From Anarhynchus alexandrinus (Eukaryota > Chordata > Aves > Charadriiformes > Charadriidae): 64,000 nucleotides of DNA. The DNA is taken from the NCBI GenBank assembly GCA_008711295.1, contig VUYV01000003.1, positions 8,336,515 to 8,400,514 on the forward strand. The letters are read 5' to 3'. A program made the position numbers and the translations under genes. Position 1 is the first letter of the stretch; each line of letters starts with the position of its first letter. The notes beneath the pieces are model-generated. The model made no database searches and was not told the origin of the DNA. It saw nothing but the letters and a program-made list of their open reading frames with translations. Below, in pieces: positions 11,373-24,960 of the stretch.

Positions 11373-14300
11373 GTGTGGAAAACCTGGAGTAGAAATAAAC
11401 ACTTCAGGAGGGCCTTAACAATATCTTTCTGCTTTAAAAGATACTCTGACAGTGTTGGTTAGCTAGGCAAGTGTGCCTCTAACAAACCTATCGAGCTTGA
11501 TAAATGGTTCTCTATTAATATCCTAATTTTGTGGGATCTGATGAGCAGCTTTCGGAGTTCAGAGGCAGAAGACTGCTTGAAAGATGGCTCTTAAAAGAAG
11601 CTAATTGCATGCAGGGTTTTCAGAAATATTAGGTCAGTTCCTGTTCAAAAGTTGTGTGTCTGTTCTTCTTTAGGGGCAACAAAATTAATTCTTCTGGGCT
11701 TAGGAAAAAAAAAAGGAGTACTTTGATTTTTACCAGTTAATGTACTGTCGAATATTACTTCAAATAACATTTTTAAGTTTAAAAGATTCCACAAAGGAAG
11801 GGATATAATTTCAAGGATGAAGGCTGGTGTAAAATAATTCCAACAAAATTGATTGTGTTATAGGCACTATGTTTATCTGACTTCTGTAAAATACTGCTTT
11901 TTTAATGCTAATATTTCAGCAGTAGAAAAGAAATATTGCAGTTGAGTTCTCTTCTGGACACATACATAAAAATACCATTTACACCAGTACAGCAATGAAA
12001 ACAATGTGATTTAAGTGGGGAGAGATCCTTCCCCATAGGCTGTATTCAAGTTTTAATTACACCCTATCTATCTTAAAGATCCAGGATTTACTATCTCAGG
12101 ACATACTGGTGTCTGGGAAAATGACCCATGTCAGTATTTCAAAGAAAGATGTATAAAATCTTTACAACATGGCATATCTCTATGTTATTCTGCTCTTTAA
12201 TACAGTAGTGCAAGCTCACTGGTTTCCCTGGTGAAATTTGAATGAGGTTTCACTCAAAGAGGGTCTGAGTTTTGTTCATAGTAAGCAACTGATTTTTGAT
12301 TGCTTGATGGTCTCTGGTTTTTCTTTAGTTAATTGATTGTTATTGTTGTGTTACAGTGATGACCCCCACTTTGGCTTGGTCATTCTATCCATTGTGGTAG
12401 ACCTTGTACAGATTCCTGATGAGGTCTCTACCTTATTAAGAGTTTGATAGAAAAGTGTGTATTTCCAGTGTGCTTCTTGATTCCCAGGTGTAAAATAATT
12501 TTTAAAACCAATGTTATTATGAAAAGAATGATGAAAAGGGTTGCTTATAAATAGTACTTTTAAAACTTGTAGTTGTGAAGAAAGATTAATCTAAAATGCT
12601 TTTCAAAGTCCTTCTTCATGTACACATCACACTGAGAGTCTAGTTTGATACTAGTGTTCTTACCTGGTATTCTGCCTTGATAGTCCCACTCAAAGGATTC
12701 AAAAGGCAAGCTGTAATAAAACAGCTAGGTTTGATCACAAAAGTGTCAAATTAAGTATTTTTCTGTTGGAAAAGGGAGTTCATTAAATTTGAAAATATTC
12801 TTAGGGAAAATAGAGCTTTTGGTAAAATGCTCCACAGAGGAAAATCTGACCAACATATATATTTGGTATTTGGGATGAGATTTTGCAGTGGTGTGAGGCA
12901 TCTTGAGAACGGCAGCACCGCAAGACTGTCATGCCCGGTGGGACTCTAAGCCTGACTGGAGAGAGGATCCATGGGGTAGATAGAGGCAGTTGGGCCAAGA
13001 GTATTAGCTCCCAATTTTGGCCATTTAGTCGGAGTTGAGGAACAATGTCACCACATCCCTCCTGTCCTCCAACACTAAACATTTTATTTCTGAAACTTCA
13101 AAATGATGTATTTCATAACATAGAAGTTAACATTTTTGCTTTTTTAAACTGATTTTTAAAAACTTTATGGAGAGATAAATTGCATTATTTTGGCTTTTTA
13201 GCCTGACTTGGGAGAAATGCCAAATACTATAACTTCTTGCAAGATGGAAATTTTGCTTTTAAACCTGATATAAAAGTTGTATGATCATAGTAAATATTCT
13301 ATCTTAAATCTCTTGTAAAAGGAAAAATAATAGGTACTGCTACATTTCTCTTCAACTGATCCTTGGCTGATCTAGACTTCCTAGTTGGAGTGAGGTTGCG
13401 GCCATTGCGCTGTATGTGTGTGCAAGACTGGAGAAATTCTGGTCATCTGAACCTATGCTCCAAAGTTTCCTTCATGTGGAAGAATATCCTCAATATTAAA
13501 TCCCTCCAATATCAGCATCCTATAAAAGTGAACTCTGGGAAATGTGTCAATTAAAAATATAATGGAGGAGAGAATGAGTAACCCTCAGTCCTTCGTGAAT
13601 GCAAAAAGTTTTTTGGGTTTGGGAATCAGCCCTTCCCAGTGAGATGAGCCCTTCCAGTGGGGTGAGGAGCAGGAAATTCCAAAAATACTTTGGTTTCAGG
13701 AAAGCGAAGGTGACAGTCTCTTAATGCAGGGTGAGAGGTCCTGCCCTGTCCTTTTTATCCACTGAAGGCTCATGCGACTAACATGTTAGTGCTATTTTTT
13801 CTGCTGATGATATGAATTAGATCCTTACACGGCGGTTCTGCCATATATACGCATCTTCTTTTCACAGCCTTCTGTTTCCCTGTTTTACTTGATAATGACC
13901 CTGAAGGGGCCTTGCTTTTGCGCATGTTTTTAGCCCAAGCTCGTCCATAGTGCTGAACTGTAGAAGTACTGTTTTGTGCAACCTGTAGAAAGACAAAGAT
14001 ACAAGGCTAGAAAAGTGCCATCTGCCTTCCTTTGTGTACCTTCCTGACCTGTACTGAAGGCATGCAATATGCTTTAAATGTTTCCTGAACATCCTTGCAC
14101 CTCTAGCAGCGCATTTGCCCACTTACATGTTTCAAAACTTACATTGATAACCTCTTTTTTGTCCTTCCGTGGTGACTGTTTGGAGATAACCTCTAGATGG
14201 CATGACATTAATCAGAAAAGAAGAAAAAAAGCCAATGATCGATCGAGTAGGTTTTACTGTGTATTGTCCTAGCATGTAATACACCAAAGCATCAGGCTCT

Positions 14301-17300
14301 TTAGAAATGTTGTGGTAAGTTGTGCTCAAAGTCGGACTTGAACCTCTTTCACACGTGACAGAGATGTGATGCTGGTGCATTATCATCTCCAGCTCCCTGT
14401 GACAATCTGTGAAGTTTGAACCTTCGCAGCAGCCAGCGGGAAGCTGCGCCTTCTGGGAAGCCAGGCTGAGACCTTGGCACGAGCTCCCTCAGAAACTAAT
14501 GACCGTTGCAAACCCCACCACCTTCTCCTGCACAAGCAAGGTGCTTCTTTTTTTTTCTTCTTAACATATGGCAGCGTGTAGATTTAAAACAACAAAAACA
14601 AAGCCCTGCCAAAACAAAACACTACACTGCATACCCAGTTCTCCCTTGGGAGTAGGATGAGAGGGAAAATGAACCACACATGGCAGATGTTGGTCGTTTA
14701 ATGCTCTACAGGAAGGCACTCAGATGCTACAGTGACGTACGACCCCATGGGGAGCCGAGCAAAACAACTTCCGTGCCCCCCTCCTCGGCAGCGTGAGAAA
14801 CGGGGCCGATGTATGGGTGGAAGCAGTCAACCTCAAAAGATGACCAGGAGCAAGTGCCAACACGAAGCAGCCTTAGTGTTTTCGCTAGGTAAAATCCTTG
14901 CTTTGGAGGATTTAAGTGGGACAGAGCCCTGTGCTGGCTTTCTTTTTGGGCGTGGGTTCCACTCCTGTGTGCATGTGCCCACATCGCCCAGTCTAACCCA
15001 GGCAGCGTACACTGCAGGAGTTCAAAGCTCTTGGATTCCTCTTCGTTGCTTTTTTAGGGACTGCCTCTGATCTTTGCTTTTCATCCCTGGGTTTATTTGG
15101 AAGCATTTCTCCCCCGTTTCTTCCTGTGGCAGGTTGCACGCAGGTTCGTTTTTCTGGTATTCAGTGACCATCCGCATTGCTTTGTACGGAGTTTACATCT
15201 TCCCGGGCCGTAATGAAACGGAGACTTGAAGGAATAACTGGATAAGGAGGCCTCTCTCTCCAGCTGTCATGTCTAGTTGTGGCAGCAAACTGGTGTTTCA
15301 TTGTAAAAGATGTTAATTTCAATCTGAGCTGTGGCTGTGTTGAGAGGAGCATAAAAGGAATTCTTGATTATCTATATCAGTACCGTTGTCCCCGGGGACA
15401 GGCTCTGAATCTTCAGATCACATATGGCAAGAGTGCTGTGATAAAATATGCATCAATAAAACTTTGCAATTTATGATAATAAAGGAGTGGAAAGTTTTAT
15501 ACACTGCGATAATTATTCCTGACTGGTATTTTTTCCTTCCTTTCGTTCTTCTGTACGCCTTTAGTTTTAAGTCTTTTCTGCGTGTTGTAGTAATGATCGC
15601 ATCATTGCAACTGCGGGTTCACAAACTGGGGGGCTCACCTTGTTCCCAGGTCCCCTGACCTTCTGTAGGCATCGGTCCACTTCTGCAGCAGCAGGAATTT
15701 GCCCTCTTTGGGAAGGCTCCACTATACTATGACTCCTCAGTCTTCTTCCTCTTCTGTGCGTGCACACACACGCACTACATCCAGCATGAATTTTGGAGTA
15801 GCTTCCAAAAAGGATAAAATTATATTCCTCTGATCTTTCTGTGCATATCTCATTACTATAATCGATGAGAGATGCATACTTTTGCGTGAAGGTAGCATTT
15901 ATCCCATACTGCATGGCACCTGCATTGTTTAAAATGTATTTCATTTAAATAGAGTTTTTATTCTTTTGAAGTAGGAAAAATAATGATGTTTACAGTCCCA
16001 GGAAGTATAAACAGTGGACTATTAAATACAACCAATACATTATCTGTGACCTTATTTTTTTTTTCCTCAGCTCATTATATCTTTGGTGGCCATAGCATGA
16101 GAGACCCTGTCTTCTGCTTCAGCACACTCGATAGCAATTAATCATATAGCTTGAAACGTATGGCCCGACAGTACAAACCGCTTGCATGCTTGCGTTCTGG
16201 CTGACTTCAAAGGGACTTCCACATGTCGTGTTTACAGGCAGCTCTCCTTTACTGAACACCCTCACTGACATGTTTGCACAGTGTCTAGCGCAGTGGGATC
16301 TCAGGCTTTGCTGGGACATCTAAGCCCTGCTATAACACAAATAGTCATTAGTACGGTCTGCCTCGTGTTTTCCTTTTTTTTTTTTTTCCCCCGTTAGAAT
16401 TTTACTTCAGTTGGCCTAACAGAAATAAATCAACCACTTTTATCCTTTTCCAGGCTTATTTCTCCACAATTAAGGACGAGCTGGGAAACTACTTATGGGA
16501 AATGGCTTAGCCATCAGGCTACCCCAGGAGTGTTTTCTTTACTCACGCTCACTTGACTAAATTGTGTGCTCCTGTGCAATGGTAGCAAAGTATTTATCTT
16601 GAAGCACATGCTTATTTCCTATCGACTTGAATAGTTCTTAATCACCTGTCTGAGGTTCAGCATGTGATGAAGAGCTTTGCATGTTTGGGGTCCAAGGCCC
16701 CCTTCAGGAAATCCATACCTATTCGGTCCTGCACGTTCAGCCTTTCCCCAGGTTTCTGCAGGTGCCTGGATTTCATCAAAGGCAATGAGATTTAGATCCT
16801 TTGTGTAAGTGCATAAGTGGACTTAGACGTCTTTAAAAGTTCTGCTGAATGTGGGCCTACCTGATTAAAAAGGAGCCTAGCGTTTAGCAAAAAGAACAGA
16901 TTGGTTTATAATAGGAAGGCTGTTTGCAAGTACTTTCCTTTTTTGTACAGCTGCGGTTGAGAAGACTAAATATAATACTATTAGTTCCACTTTAAGGAGT
17001 GATGAGAGATTTAGGTTACAAAAATAATAATTTCTAATTATACAGATGTAAAGAGCAGTGGACGATAAGGCCAGCAGTGGGAAAAAAAAAAGGGATCTTG
17101 TGTGGGTTTTTTCTACCTCTGCACTTGTGTGAATTAATAGGAAATTACAGACTATTAGAAAGTTGATTGAATTTTGTTTCTTAACTTTGCTGTTTTTCAT
17201 TAGGATGATCCTAAAAGCAGGTGGCTTTCAATTAGTTTTGTTGACAGTGCTGGCTAATGTTGTAATGATCCTTGGGAGAGGGAAAGAAAAGAGATTTATT

Positions 17301-18919
17301 GCAGTAGGGATAAGCTAGGCCAGGCAAAGAGACAGAGTACATAACCACTAATTAACTCATGTAGTCATTAAAAAAAAAAAAAAAGAAGAAGAAGAAGAGG
17401 AAGTAAAAACAACATGCAACCTGAAAGAGGATTGTAAAGCATTTCTGCACTGCAGATCAGACCCTTGAGCTTTCGTTACACTGTGCATATCATATTAGAT
17501 GGTATATATGAGCCAGTTGCATATAAATCACATTATCCCAATCTTGCAGTCCTTGTCACAGAGCATATTTAATTTAACATTGTAATATTTATTTTGTAAA
17601 GTTATAAGTAGGCCAAAACATACCCAGTAAAATGAGCGTTCTGCCACAGCACAGCGCCTGACCTACACTCCAGTAGAAAATTAACCCTAATTCATCTTCA
17701 TAGTGACCCTATGCCAAATAGCTATTTCAGATGCTCCATTCCTGCCCTTCACTGACTTTGTAAAGTGAAGCTGTAGCAATTTTGCCTAATTCAGTTTGGA
17801 TTTTTAATTACGTCTATTCCATTCATTTGTTTCCACTTAAAACCATCGTGTTGCGCTTGGGTGACTTGTAAGCAAGCTTTGCTTGGTCTTAGTATCCTTT
17901 AGGGACAGGCTTAAGCCAGAATGCGTGTATGTCTGTTGAAACCATGTCAAATGGGAACGGCTATCTCAGATTCAAACTAGAAGGCTTTGTTTTCTGACAC
18001 AAAGGGTCAAAGTCTGCCTAGCTATTTCCATGTGTCCCTTCCCTCCCCTTCCCTCACTCCCGTCGGGATTATTTTAAATTCACATTATGGATGAGCGTTT
18101 GTGTGCATACGCACAATTCACTGAAAAACAGCGGCCCTTTATTGTTCAAAGCTTCTCTAGAAGTGATTTGTTTCAGGCATTCCTCTCACAACCGTTTGCA
18201 CATCTCTAAGACCAGCAAGATTTCAGTCAATCTGCTAACAAAGTCTCTTTTCAGACACTGTGTAGAGAAACCTGAGAAGCTTCAAGTGTTTTAATTGTCT
18301 GATGATTTTTTTTTTATTCTTGACAAGAATTAGTAGCAATTGCTCAAGAACGTGTGGGCTTATTTCGCCCTGTTATTTGAGTGATTAATACCATGTTTTC
18401 CGTTGCATCACAATATAGCTGGATCTTCTGCTCTTCCCAAGATTAACAGAGATGGTATCTGATTTCTGAAATCTTTTCTACATTTGTAGAACTGGGCATA
18501 TTTGGACTGCAACGAGGATGCAAAGTGAAAAGGCTGCAGAAAGGACGCTGAGATAAGGCAATCTGAGTCTTCTCACTGAACTCCTGCCAGGCACAGATGA
18601 AAATGTTTCGTGACAAAGTCTATCAAATTGCATTTATCTTGTGAATGCAAATTATTCCTAAGAAGTAATAGTATGGGAGGAAAAGGTGAAATTTATTTAA
18701 ATTAAAATTAATTTTTTTAAAAAAACCCTGGATTTATCAGTCAGGTGACTTCTGGTTTTGACATTACAGGCACGAAAGTACAGCTTAGCTGTCATTTCTT
18801 AGCTCTAGTACAGCTCTGCTTATGAAGAAAAATTGGACCATATGGGAGCATATGGAAAAACCAGAAGGTTAATATTTACGGGAAAGTACCTCCTACAGGT
18901 GGCATTATAATTAACCTTG
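11373..18919. other. Non-coding AT-rich DNA
   Basis: No gene is supported. Visible items are an imperfect tandem duplication with a unit of 18-19 bp at 13628-13664, an A run followed by GAA repeats at 17369-17400, a C-rich pyrimidine tract at 18036-18053 (four C runs, so a G-quadruplex motif on the - strand), and an octamer-like ATGCAAAT near 18645-18652. Around 16770-16860 there is weak resemblance to an old sauropsid interspersed repeat, too weak for a firm call. Confidence 0.65.
17369..17402 (+). repeat. Poly-A and GAA microsatellite
   Basis: About 16 A residues are followed by four GAA units and then GAGGAAG. It is all purine on the + strand, ordinary simple sequence. Confidence 0.85.
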
Positions 18920-19560
18920 TGGGTCCTGAGCACACACGTCAATCAAGCGTGCACGCATGCCACATCCCGGCGTGGGACGGCAGCACAGTTACCATGCCAG
19001 GACCACCAGGAGCCGCCTGGCCACCCCAGGGCCTCAGGGCTGGTCCCAGGCAGGGGGTGAGGCTGCCGTGGTGCCTCAGGCCACCCCTCTCTGCCACAGA
19101 GGCGCTGGTGGCATGTTCCCCCCATGTCCCCTGTGCACCCGTTGGCCGAGGTGGATGGTGGTCACTCGGGGCAGGGCATGGGGCCCCCCAAAGCTGAAGC
19201 CGTGCTGTCAGGTAGCACTGTGCTCACCTGCAAACCCTGTTGAAGTAGCGGTTGGGAAGCTGCTTTCTCACACTCTGCGACTTCCCACTCGCCCTGGCAC
19301 GATCCCAGTGCCCAGGGTCTCACCAGCTGGGAGAGAAGGGGGAAGCTGTGCCGCAGTCTGCTCGGCCTCGCTTCTCCTTGTTGCCCGGGCTATTATTAAA
19401 GGGCTGGTAGGACCTGACTTATTATGGGGTTTTGGCACCCTCCTTCCCATATTTGGGGCAGGAGCTGGGTGTCTCTGCGTAAGACAGAACCTTGTGGCCA
19501 CCTCTCCTCCAGCCCCATGGGCAGCTGAAACCACACTGACTGTGCCCTGGACATCTTAGT
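18920..19560. other. GC-rich block of unknown role
   Basis: Base composition rises abruptly at about 18920 and falls again near 19560, inside AT-rich DNA. CpG is present but much less dense than in the islands at 1-535 and 31850-32330. The open frames here, including one of 200 codons on + (18957-19559) and overlapping ones on -, are proline-, glycine- and arginine-rich and resemble no family. They most likely reflect the low stop-codon frequency of GC-rich DNA. The block could be an exon of a non-coding transcript, a decayed CpG island, or a local area of biased gene conversion. Nothing in the sequence decides between these. Confidence 0.5.
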
Positions 19561-21899
19561 GTAGGGAAGGCAAATAAAAATGAGGAGTAGCCACACAGAG
19601 GGTCATGTGTCTGGGACGTTGGCCTATCTGTTGGGGGAGTAAATGGTGGAAATGCATGTGGGGCCATGAGCTGAAGAGGGAAGATAGGGAAAGGCAGGAT
19701 CAAGATTGGGCAAAGAGCTGGACCCATGTTTTTCCCCGCAGCAGGTCCGTGCCAAACACATTTGACCAAGAATTACTGGGGCAAAAATGTGGGTAACTGA
19801 ATAAGTACATCTTAAATAACAAGAACCAGCACAATCAAAATGCACTCATCTTTGAAAAGACTTGAAGCTTTTGCATAGCTTTAATAAATGCAATTTGAAG
19901 AAACAGTGTGCAGTGTTTTAAAATAAATGATGCTCACAGAGCCACAAGCTATGATTTATCTTTAAGCATCCTCACGCAGTGTGGTTTATTAAATTTCAAC
20001 CTGGGCTCTCAACTGTTCAGTTAATGTGGATAATTAATTTGATTATCATTCAATCAGGCTGTTTTGTGACTGACTGAAACATCCCCATATCATTGCTACA
20101 AATATTTCAGTTAGCTTCTATGGAGAAATCAGAAAATTCCTTTTTTTTTTTTTTCTTGCGTGCTTGTTTGTTTTATTTTATTTTTATCCTCACTATCTTT
20201 CTTTCTGGCAGTAAGTTGTTCTAAAGTACATAGTGTGGGATTACTAATGCCTGCCCTAATGCTTTAGTGCTTTTTTTTGAACACACAGTCTGTATTTGTT
20301 CTTAGCTATGCATGCATCTTCTAGTCACATTAGGTGATCTTATTTTCTTTCCTTTTTCTTCATGCAGAAGATAAAGGAGGAGGAAAAGCGCGGACATCCT
20401 GTGTATTACATTGCAGTTCTTAATGACTATATGTGTATTACTTTAAAAAAAAAAAAGTAGTACTAATTGTAAAAAGCTGTCTGGCTACAGTATAAGGATG
20501 AAAAGTGTTATGCATTAGTGCATTAGATTCTATTTCACTTCTTGGTTGCAAAATTATATACTAAGTACATTAGTTTAGAATTAGAGCAGAATGCAAGTAC
20601 CTAAATATAGTAGGAGACGTTCTCACCCTATTTACTTCTTGTGACAAAATAAGTGGAGTTTGTTTTTACTCGCATCCATTAGATGTACTCTGCTGTAAAA
20701 CTTCCACTGAGTTCTTGAGATGGAGGTAATTTTATGTGGTGTCATCTCATCAAGCACTGTAGGCAGCCTGCGCACAGTGCATAGTAGAGGACACCTAGTC
20801 CAGCCTCTTACTGGAAGATGCTTGCTGCACCTCTGACTAGCAAAGGGACCTTTGTAAGAAGAGGTAGTAACCGTTGCTGGGCCAGATGATAAAGTTGGGC
20901 AAGCTTTTGGACCCATAACTTTGATTCGGCTATATCAGCCTATCTAACGAAGGGTATTAATTCTGCTCACAAGACTTGTTGCATGACACCAGTACTACTC
21001 TCTCTTACCATACACTGCACTCTTCTGACGAGTTCCTGCAACAACACTGTAATACCTCTCTGGGGAGCTGGTACAGATATGTCAGGGTTAGGAAGGCAGA
21101 ACAGCAAAAAAATAAAAATAGGGCATTTTAAGTAATGTGATCCTTTTCCCCTTCCAAGAGCAATTGCAGACTTTGAATCTAGTGCGTTCAAAATAATTCT
21201 TTTCCAGGATAGAAATTCCACCTTGAACTTCTAATAATAGCTTAGCATGGATTGTTGATTTCACTTATGAAAAAGGTCTCTAAAATTGTGTTCAGTCTTG
21301 CTTCAAGCCTTGAGGAGTATTTCTTCCCAATTTATGGAGTGCATTGCAGTGGATGCTGGTAAAAGCAATTATTTCATGAAAGTGACTGGTAGACTGCAAG
21401 GAAAAGAAAGTCCTTTCTCATCTGGCTAAATGAGATAGTTAGATACCCTGACTTGTTCATGGTACCAGCACAGGTAACCTATTGCACTTCAGACCAATGG
21501 GCAATGTTTGCTGTAGAAGGATGACAGTGGGAGCCTGTAGCAATTGTGTTTCTTCTCCTCAGTGCCCTTTGCCTCTCCCCTGCTCTGGACTGGGAATGTC
21601 TTGAAAAGGTTATGGGGAAAGACTGTGATAGTGGAAGTGCAGAGATGTCTCTTCTGACAGCAGACTTCAATCATTGCTGATGCCAGTCTTCAAACATGAA
21701 ATATTTCCTTATAAAGGTAGAACTGAAAATTATCAAACATATTTTAAGCATCAGACCTGAATCCAGCTCCCCTGAGTTTAAGGAGATTTTTAGCACTGAA
21801 TTCCATTGAAATATTAGGCTCACTAATGCATATAGGAAAGGGTAGACAATATCAGTAGACTCTGGAGGAAAATGAGCTACCCTACATCCTACACTACTG
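19561..21899. other. Non-coding AT-rich DNA
   Basis: No gene is seen. A T run lies at 20141-20154 and an A run near 20445-20457. The stretch 19995-20110 is low in simple repeats and contains closely spaced homeodomain-type cores (TAATTAA, GATTATC), which is compatible with a regulatory element but not proof of one. Confidence 0.6.
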
Positions 21900-22006
21900 T
21901 TATTTATTATTAAGGGCGATCTCCTAGGGAGTGCTGGTGCTGGGATGACACACTCCACAGAAACATGTATCTCAACCCCTGTAGCAGAGAGCTTCAAACT
22001 CTAAAG
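21900..22006 (-). mobile_element. Probable MIR-like SINE tail fragment
   Basis: The + strand keeps the same block order as the relic at 10506-10613: a TTATTATT-like start, a CTCCTAGGGAG block, AAACATGTATCTCA, CCCTG, then AGAGCTTCAAACTCTAAA. These correspond in order to the remembered MIR tail blocks, including AGAGCTTACAATCTAAA. The SINE would lie on the - strand. It is strongly diverged, so this call is less certain than the first copy. Confidence 0.45.
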
Positions 22007-24759
22007 CACCAGGTCTAGGTCCCCATGGAAAACTTTTTCAAAGAATTATGAGGGTTTCCCCCCCCGCCCCTTATACTTGACCTGGCCAACAAATAGTCAC
22101 AGATCCTTTTGTCGGGTCTTGTCTGTATGTCACGGGGTGGATGTGGTGCATTCTTTTTCCCAAAAGCTACATATCCCATATATAGAGTAGACAAAATGTA
22201 GGGGTTTTTTTCTCCACTTTTTTTTTACACTATTGACAGTAAATTTTATTTAAAGTGCCATTAAATTATTGTGCCTATTATTATTTTTTTTTAATAAAGA
22301 TATAGGAACTGTTCTTAGTAAATATTATGGATTAATTTAAAATAAGAGGGCTTTTGAATTGCTGCAGAGGGCACAATCTTATTCTTGTATCTTCGCTTAG
22401 TTTTCCATTGCAGTGCTGTAATACTGTTGTTATTAAATTCAGATAGCATTCAGCCTGGTGTGGGTGCTGGAGGAACAAACGAAAAAAGCAAGGTAGATAT
22501 TTCTGTGCCTTGAGAACCTGAGTAGATGCTACGTTCAGACAAGGTATACTGGAAAGAGAAGAGTTAAGGCAGCAATATGGTAATGGTATTGTAATATTGG
22601 TAATGTAGTTCTTGATAACATAATGGCTTTTCTCTTGAAGGTAGGCACCTGAGAATAAATAGATCACAGTTATTTTCCCATTAACCTCAGTGTTATTAGA
22701 TGCCAATGAGCAACTGGAATTGAGCCTTCAGGAGTTAGCTGACTGTGAACTAGAGGATATCTTGGGAAGGCATTTTTTGTACAGACCATGGGGACAGCTT
22801 TGGGGAACGAGAACATGTGCAGTCCCAGGCTAGCAGAGAAATAGGAGCAGTGCAGATGGAGAGAATGGGAAGTTATATAGGAAAGCAGAACCATCTAGGG
22901 TCTTCAAAGCAAAAGATGACTCTTGATCCCAACATACCTTGAGTGTTGGTACTTTTGCCTAGTGTAATACATTGTTAACTGAGACCAAAATGTTTGATTT
23001 GGGGGCTGAACTGAACCCCCTACATTACAGGAAGATTTTCAAGAAAAATAGAAGATGTGGCTACTTGCCCTGATAGCTAAAATCAGCCTTTATACTCTCT
23101 GCTTGTTACTGCAGAATTAATGGGTTTGCACATATCTTGCTAGGCTACTTTGAACTATATTGAAAGACAGATGTTTTATTAATCTAATTCTGGTTAGACT
23201 ACTTTGAACAAAGTTGTAAAGGATATACTAAGATATTTTTGCTGAGATTATAATAATTTACCTAAGTAACATTAGTAAAGCAATAGATAATGGTGACAAA
23301 TTACCATGGAATATTTTAGGCAGTAGAGATCAGGCTTACAAGAATACTGAATGAAGTCACTAGGGACTGCAAAGGTAAAATAAATTCCTGACTCTTAGAT
23401 GCTGAGGTGTATCCCATAGTGAGATATGAGAGCTCATCAGGGATTTGTTTCATATAACTTCAAAGTGAGAAGTAAGCAGAGAAACAGTTGGTATCATGAA
23501 ATTTAACAACAAGTTGCTCCAGGACTAGTGCAATTAAAAAAGCCCAGAGTCCTAGAGATTTGTTTTCTATACCCATGGATGCCTGTCTCTCCTCTGGAGT
23601 AGCCTTATTGCCTCTATCCTGGTGCCTATAGTCTGAACCACCCTGACATGACAGGTTTGCTTCCCCGTGTCCCTTAAGTGTCCACACAAAACTCCAGATG
23701 TTTTCAAGGCCCCAGGGATCTGCTCCAAGGTCCAAGCCACCTGTGTGCTAGCTGGTGAGCCACATCCGCAGGCTGCCCAGCATGGGCCGAGCCCAAAACC
23801 CCAATTAACTGGGTAGAACTTGCTATAGGTTTTCTCTCGGTGGGACATTCGTTTGGGTCTTTCTTCTCTTTGTTGCAATTTTATGTAGTATGTGTAGGAC
23901 TCTAATGATTTCTGGTGCTGTCAGCTCTGAACTAAGCCAGCTGAAATGGGCTGAAATAACTGCAACTGAAATAAGCCAACAGGTTTCAAACTAATTATGG
24001 ACAGCCTGGATGGACAGGCATAGATAGAGAGTCCTCTCTTAAGGAGCGAGCTGTGAGGGCCTGAGCTCCCAGGGCCCCAACTTTGAAAAGGCCCTCGAGA
24101 CCCATCAGTCGGTGCTGGGATTGTGCTTGATAATAGAGATGATCCTGTATTATGCAGTCCTGTATGGATGATCCAATCCCAGATCTCAGATGGGAAAACC
24201 TTTTCAGGGGCCAGGTATTTTCTGTATTTTTGTGGCAACAAGATGCTCGGCACCCCGGGCTGCTGCGCATCCAGAAACTGACTGCTGTTTGCTTGCAGAT
24301 AAGTCGGACGTGGGCTGTAAATCTGATGTACTGGACTGCATCTGCAGGGAGCCTATACCTCTCATGGGCAGCGTGCCTGCCCAGACCCTGCTCTACAGGC
24401 AACCGAGAGTCATTCTCCTCGTGTTACACATATTTATCCTGAATCACCAAGGTCTCCAGTCCACGCTGTCCTTCAGCATTCATATGGTGGCTCTGCCACA
24501 GACACAGGGATGGCAAAATTGTGTCATTTCTTTATGAGACCAGGCTTGAAATGGTGCAGTCACTGCAAGCGATTATATTCCCAGAAGGACGAGAGACCAG
24601 AGAGACATTGGCAAGGAGGGAGAAACCCTGCCTAAACTGCAGCTGAATATTCCTCTATTCTGTTGTAAAATGGTGTGAATTTGGGACTGGCCAGTTTAAA
24701 AATGAATGTGATGCAACTCTCTCATATGCAGTAAAACTGAGACATAAGCCTGACCCTGT
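22007..24759. other. Non-coding DNA
   Basis: No gene is supported. A C run near 22060-22072 and T runs at about 22203-22228 and 22286-22292 are the main simple sequence. Around 24152-24537 two + strand frames overlap, and a splice-acceptor-like TTTGCTTGCAG ends near 24299. Neither frame resembles a known protein, so I leave this as unassigned sequence. Confidence 0.6.
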
Positions 24760-24960
24760 TTTTCAGTAGCACCCCATCCTCTGGCATTGTCTCCATTCAG
24801 TTAAGGACATGCTTAAGAAAAGATGCACGTTTCTGCCTTAGTGAATTTAATGGTGCTGAAGTCCATCCCACTGCAGGACAGCAGTTAAGTACCTGCTTAA
24901 CTTTCAGAAAGTCTCTAAGTATCTGCTGTAATCCACTCCTGAAGCAGATGATCATCACAA
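24760..24960. repeat. Possible ancient sauropsid interspersed repeat
   Basis: The sequence contains words typical of an old repeat I recall from bird, crocodile and turtle genomes: AGTTAAGGACATGCTTAAG, TTAATGGTGCTGAAGTCC and AGTTAAGTACCTGCTTAAC, followed by CTAAGTATCTGCTG. GTTAAG and its complement CTTAAC recur, which fits the palindromic character of that repeat. Divergence is high and I cannot name the family with confidence. Confidence 0.4.

Noticed and set aside
18957..19559. 200-codon open frame on + in the GC-rich block
   Set aside because: It resembles no family, is crossed by overlapping open frames on both strands, and is expected where stops are rare.
24290..24540. Splice-acceptor-like TTTGCTTGCAG followed by open frames
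   Set aside because: Such sites are frequent by chance, the frames match nothing, and no donor-like end is convincing.
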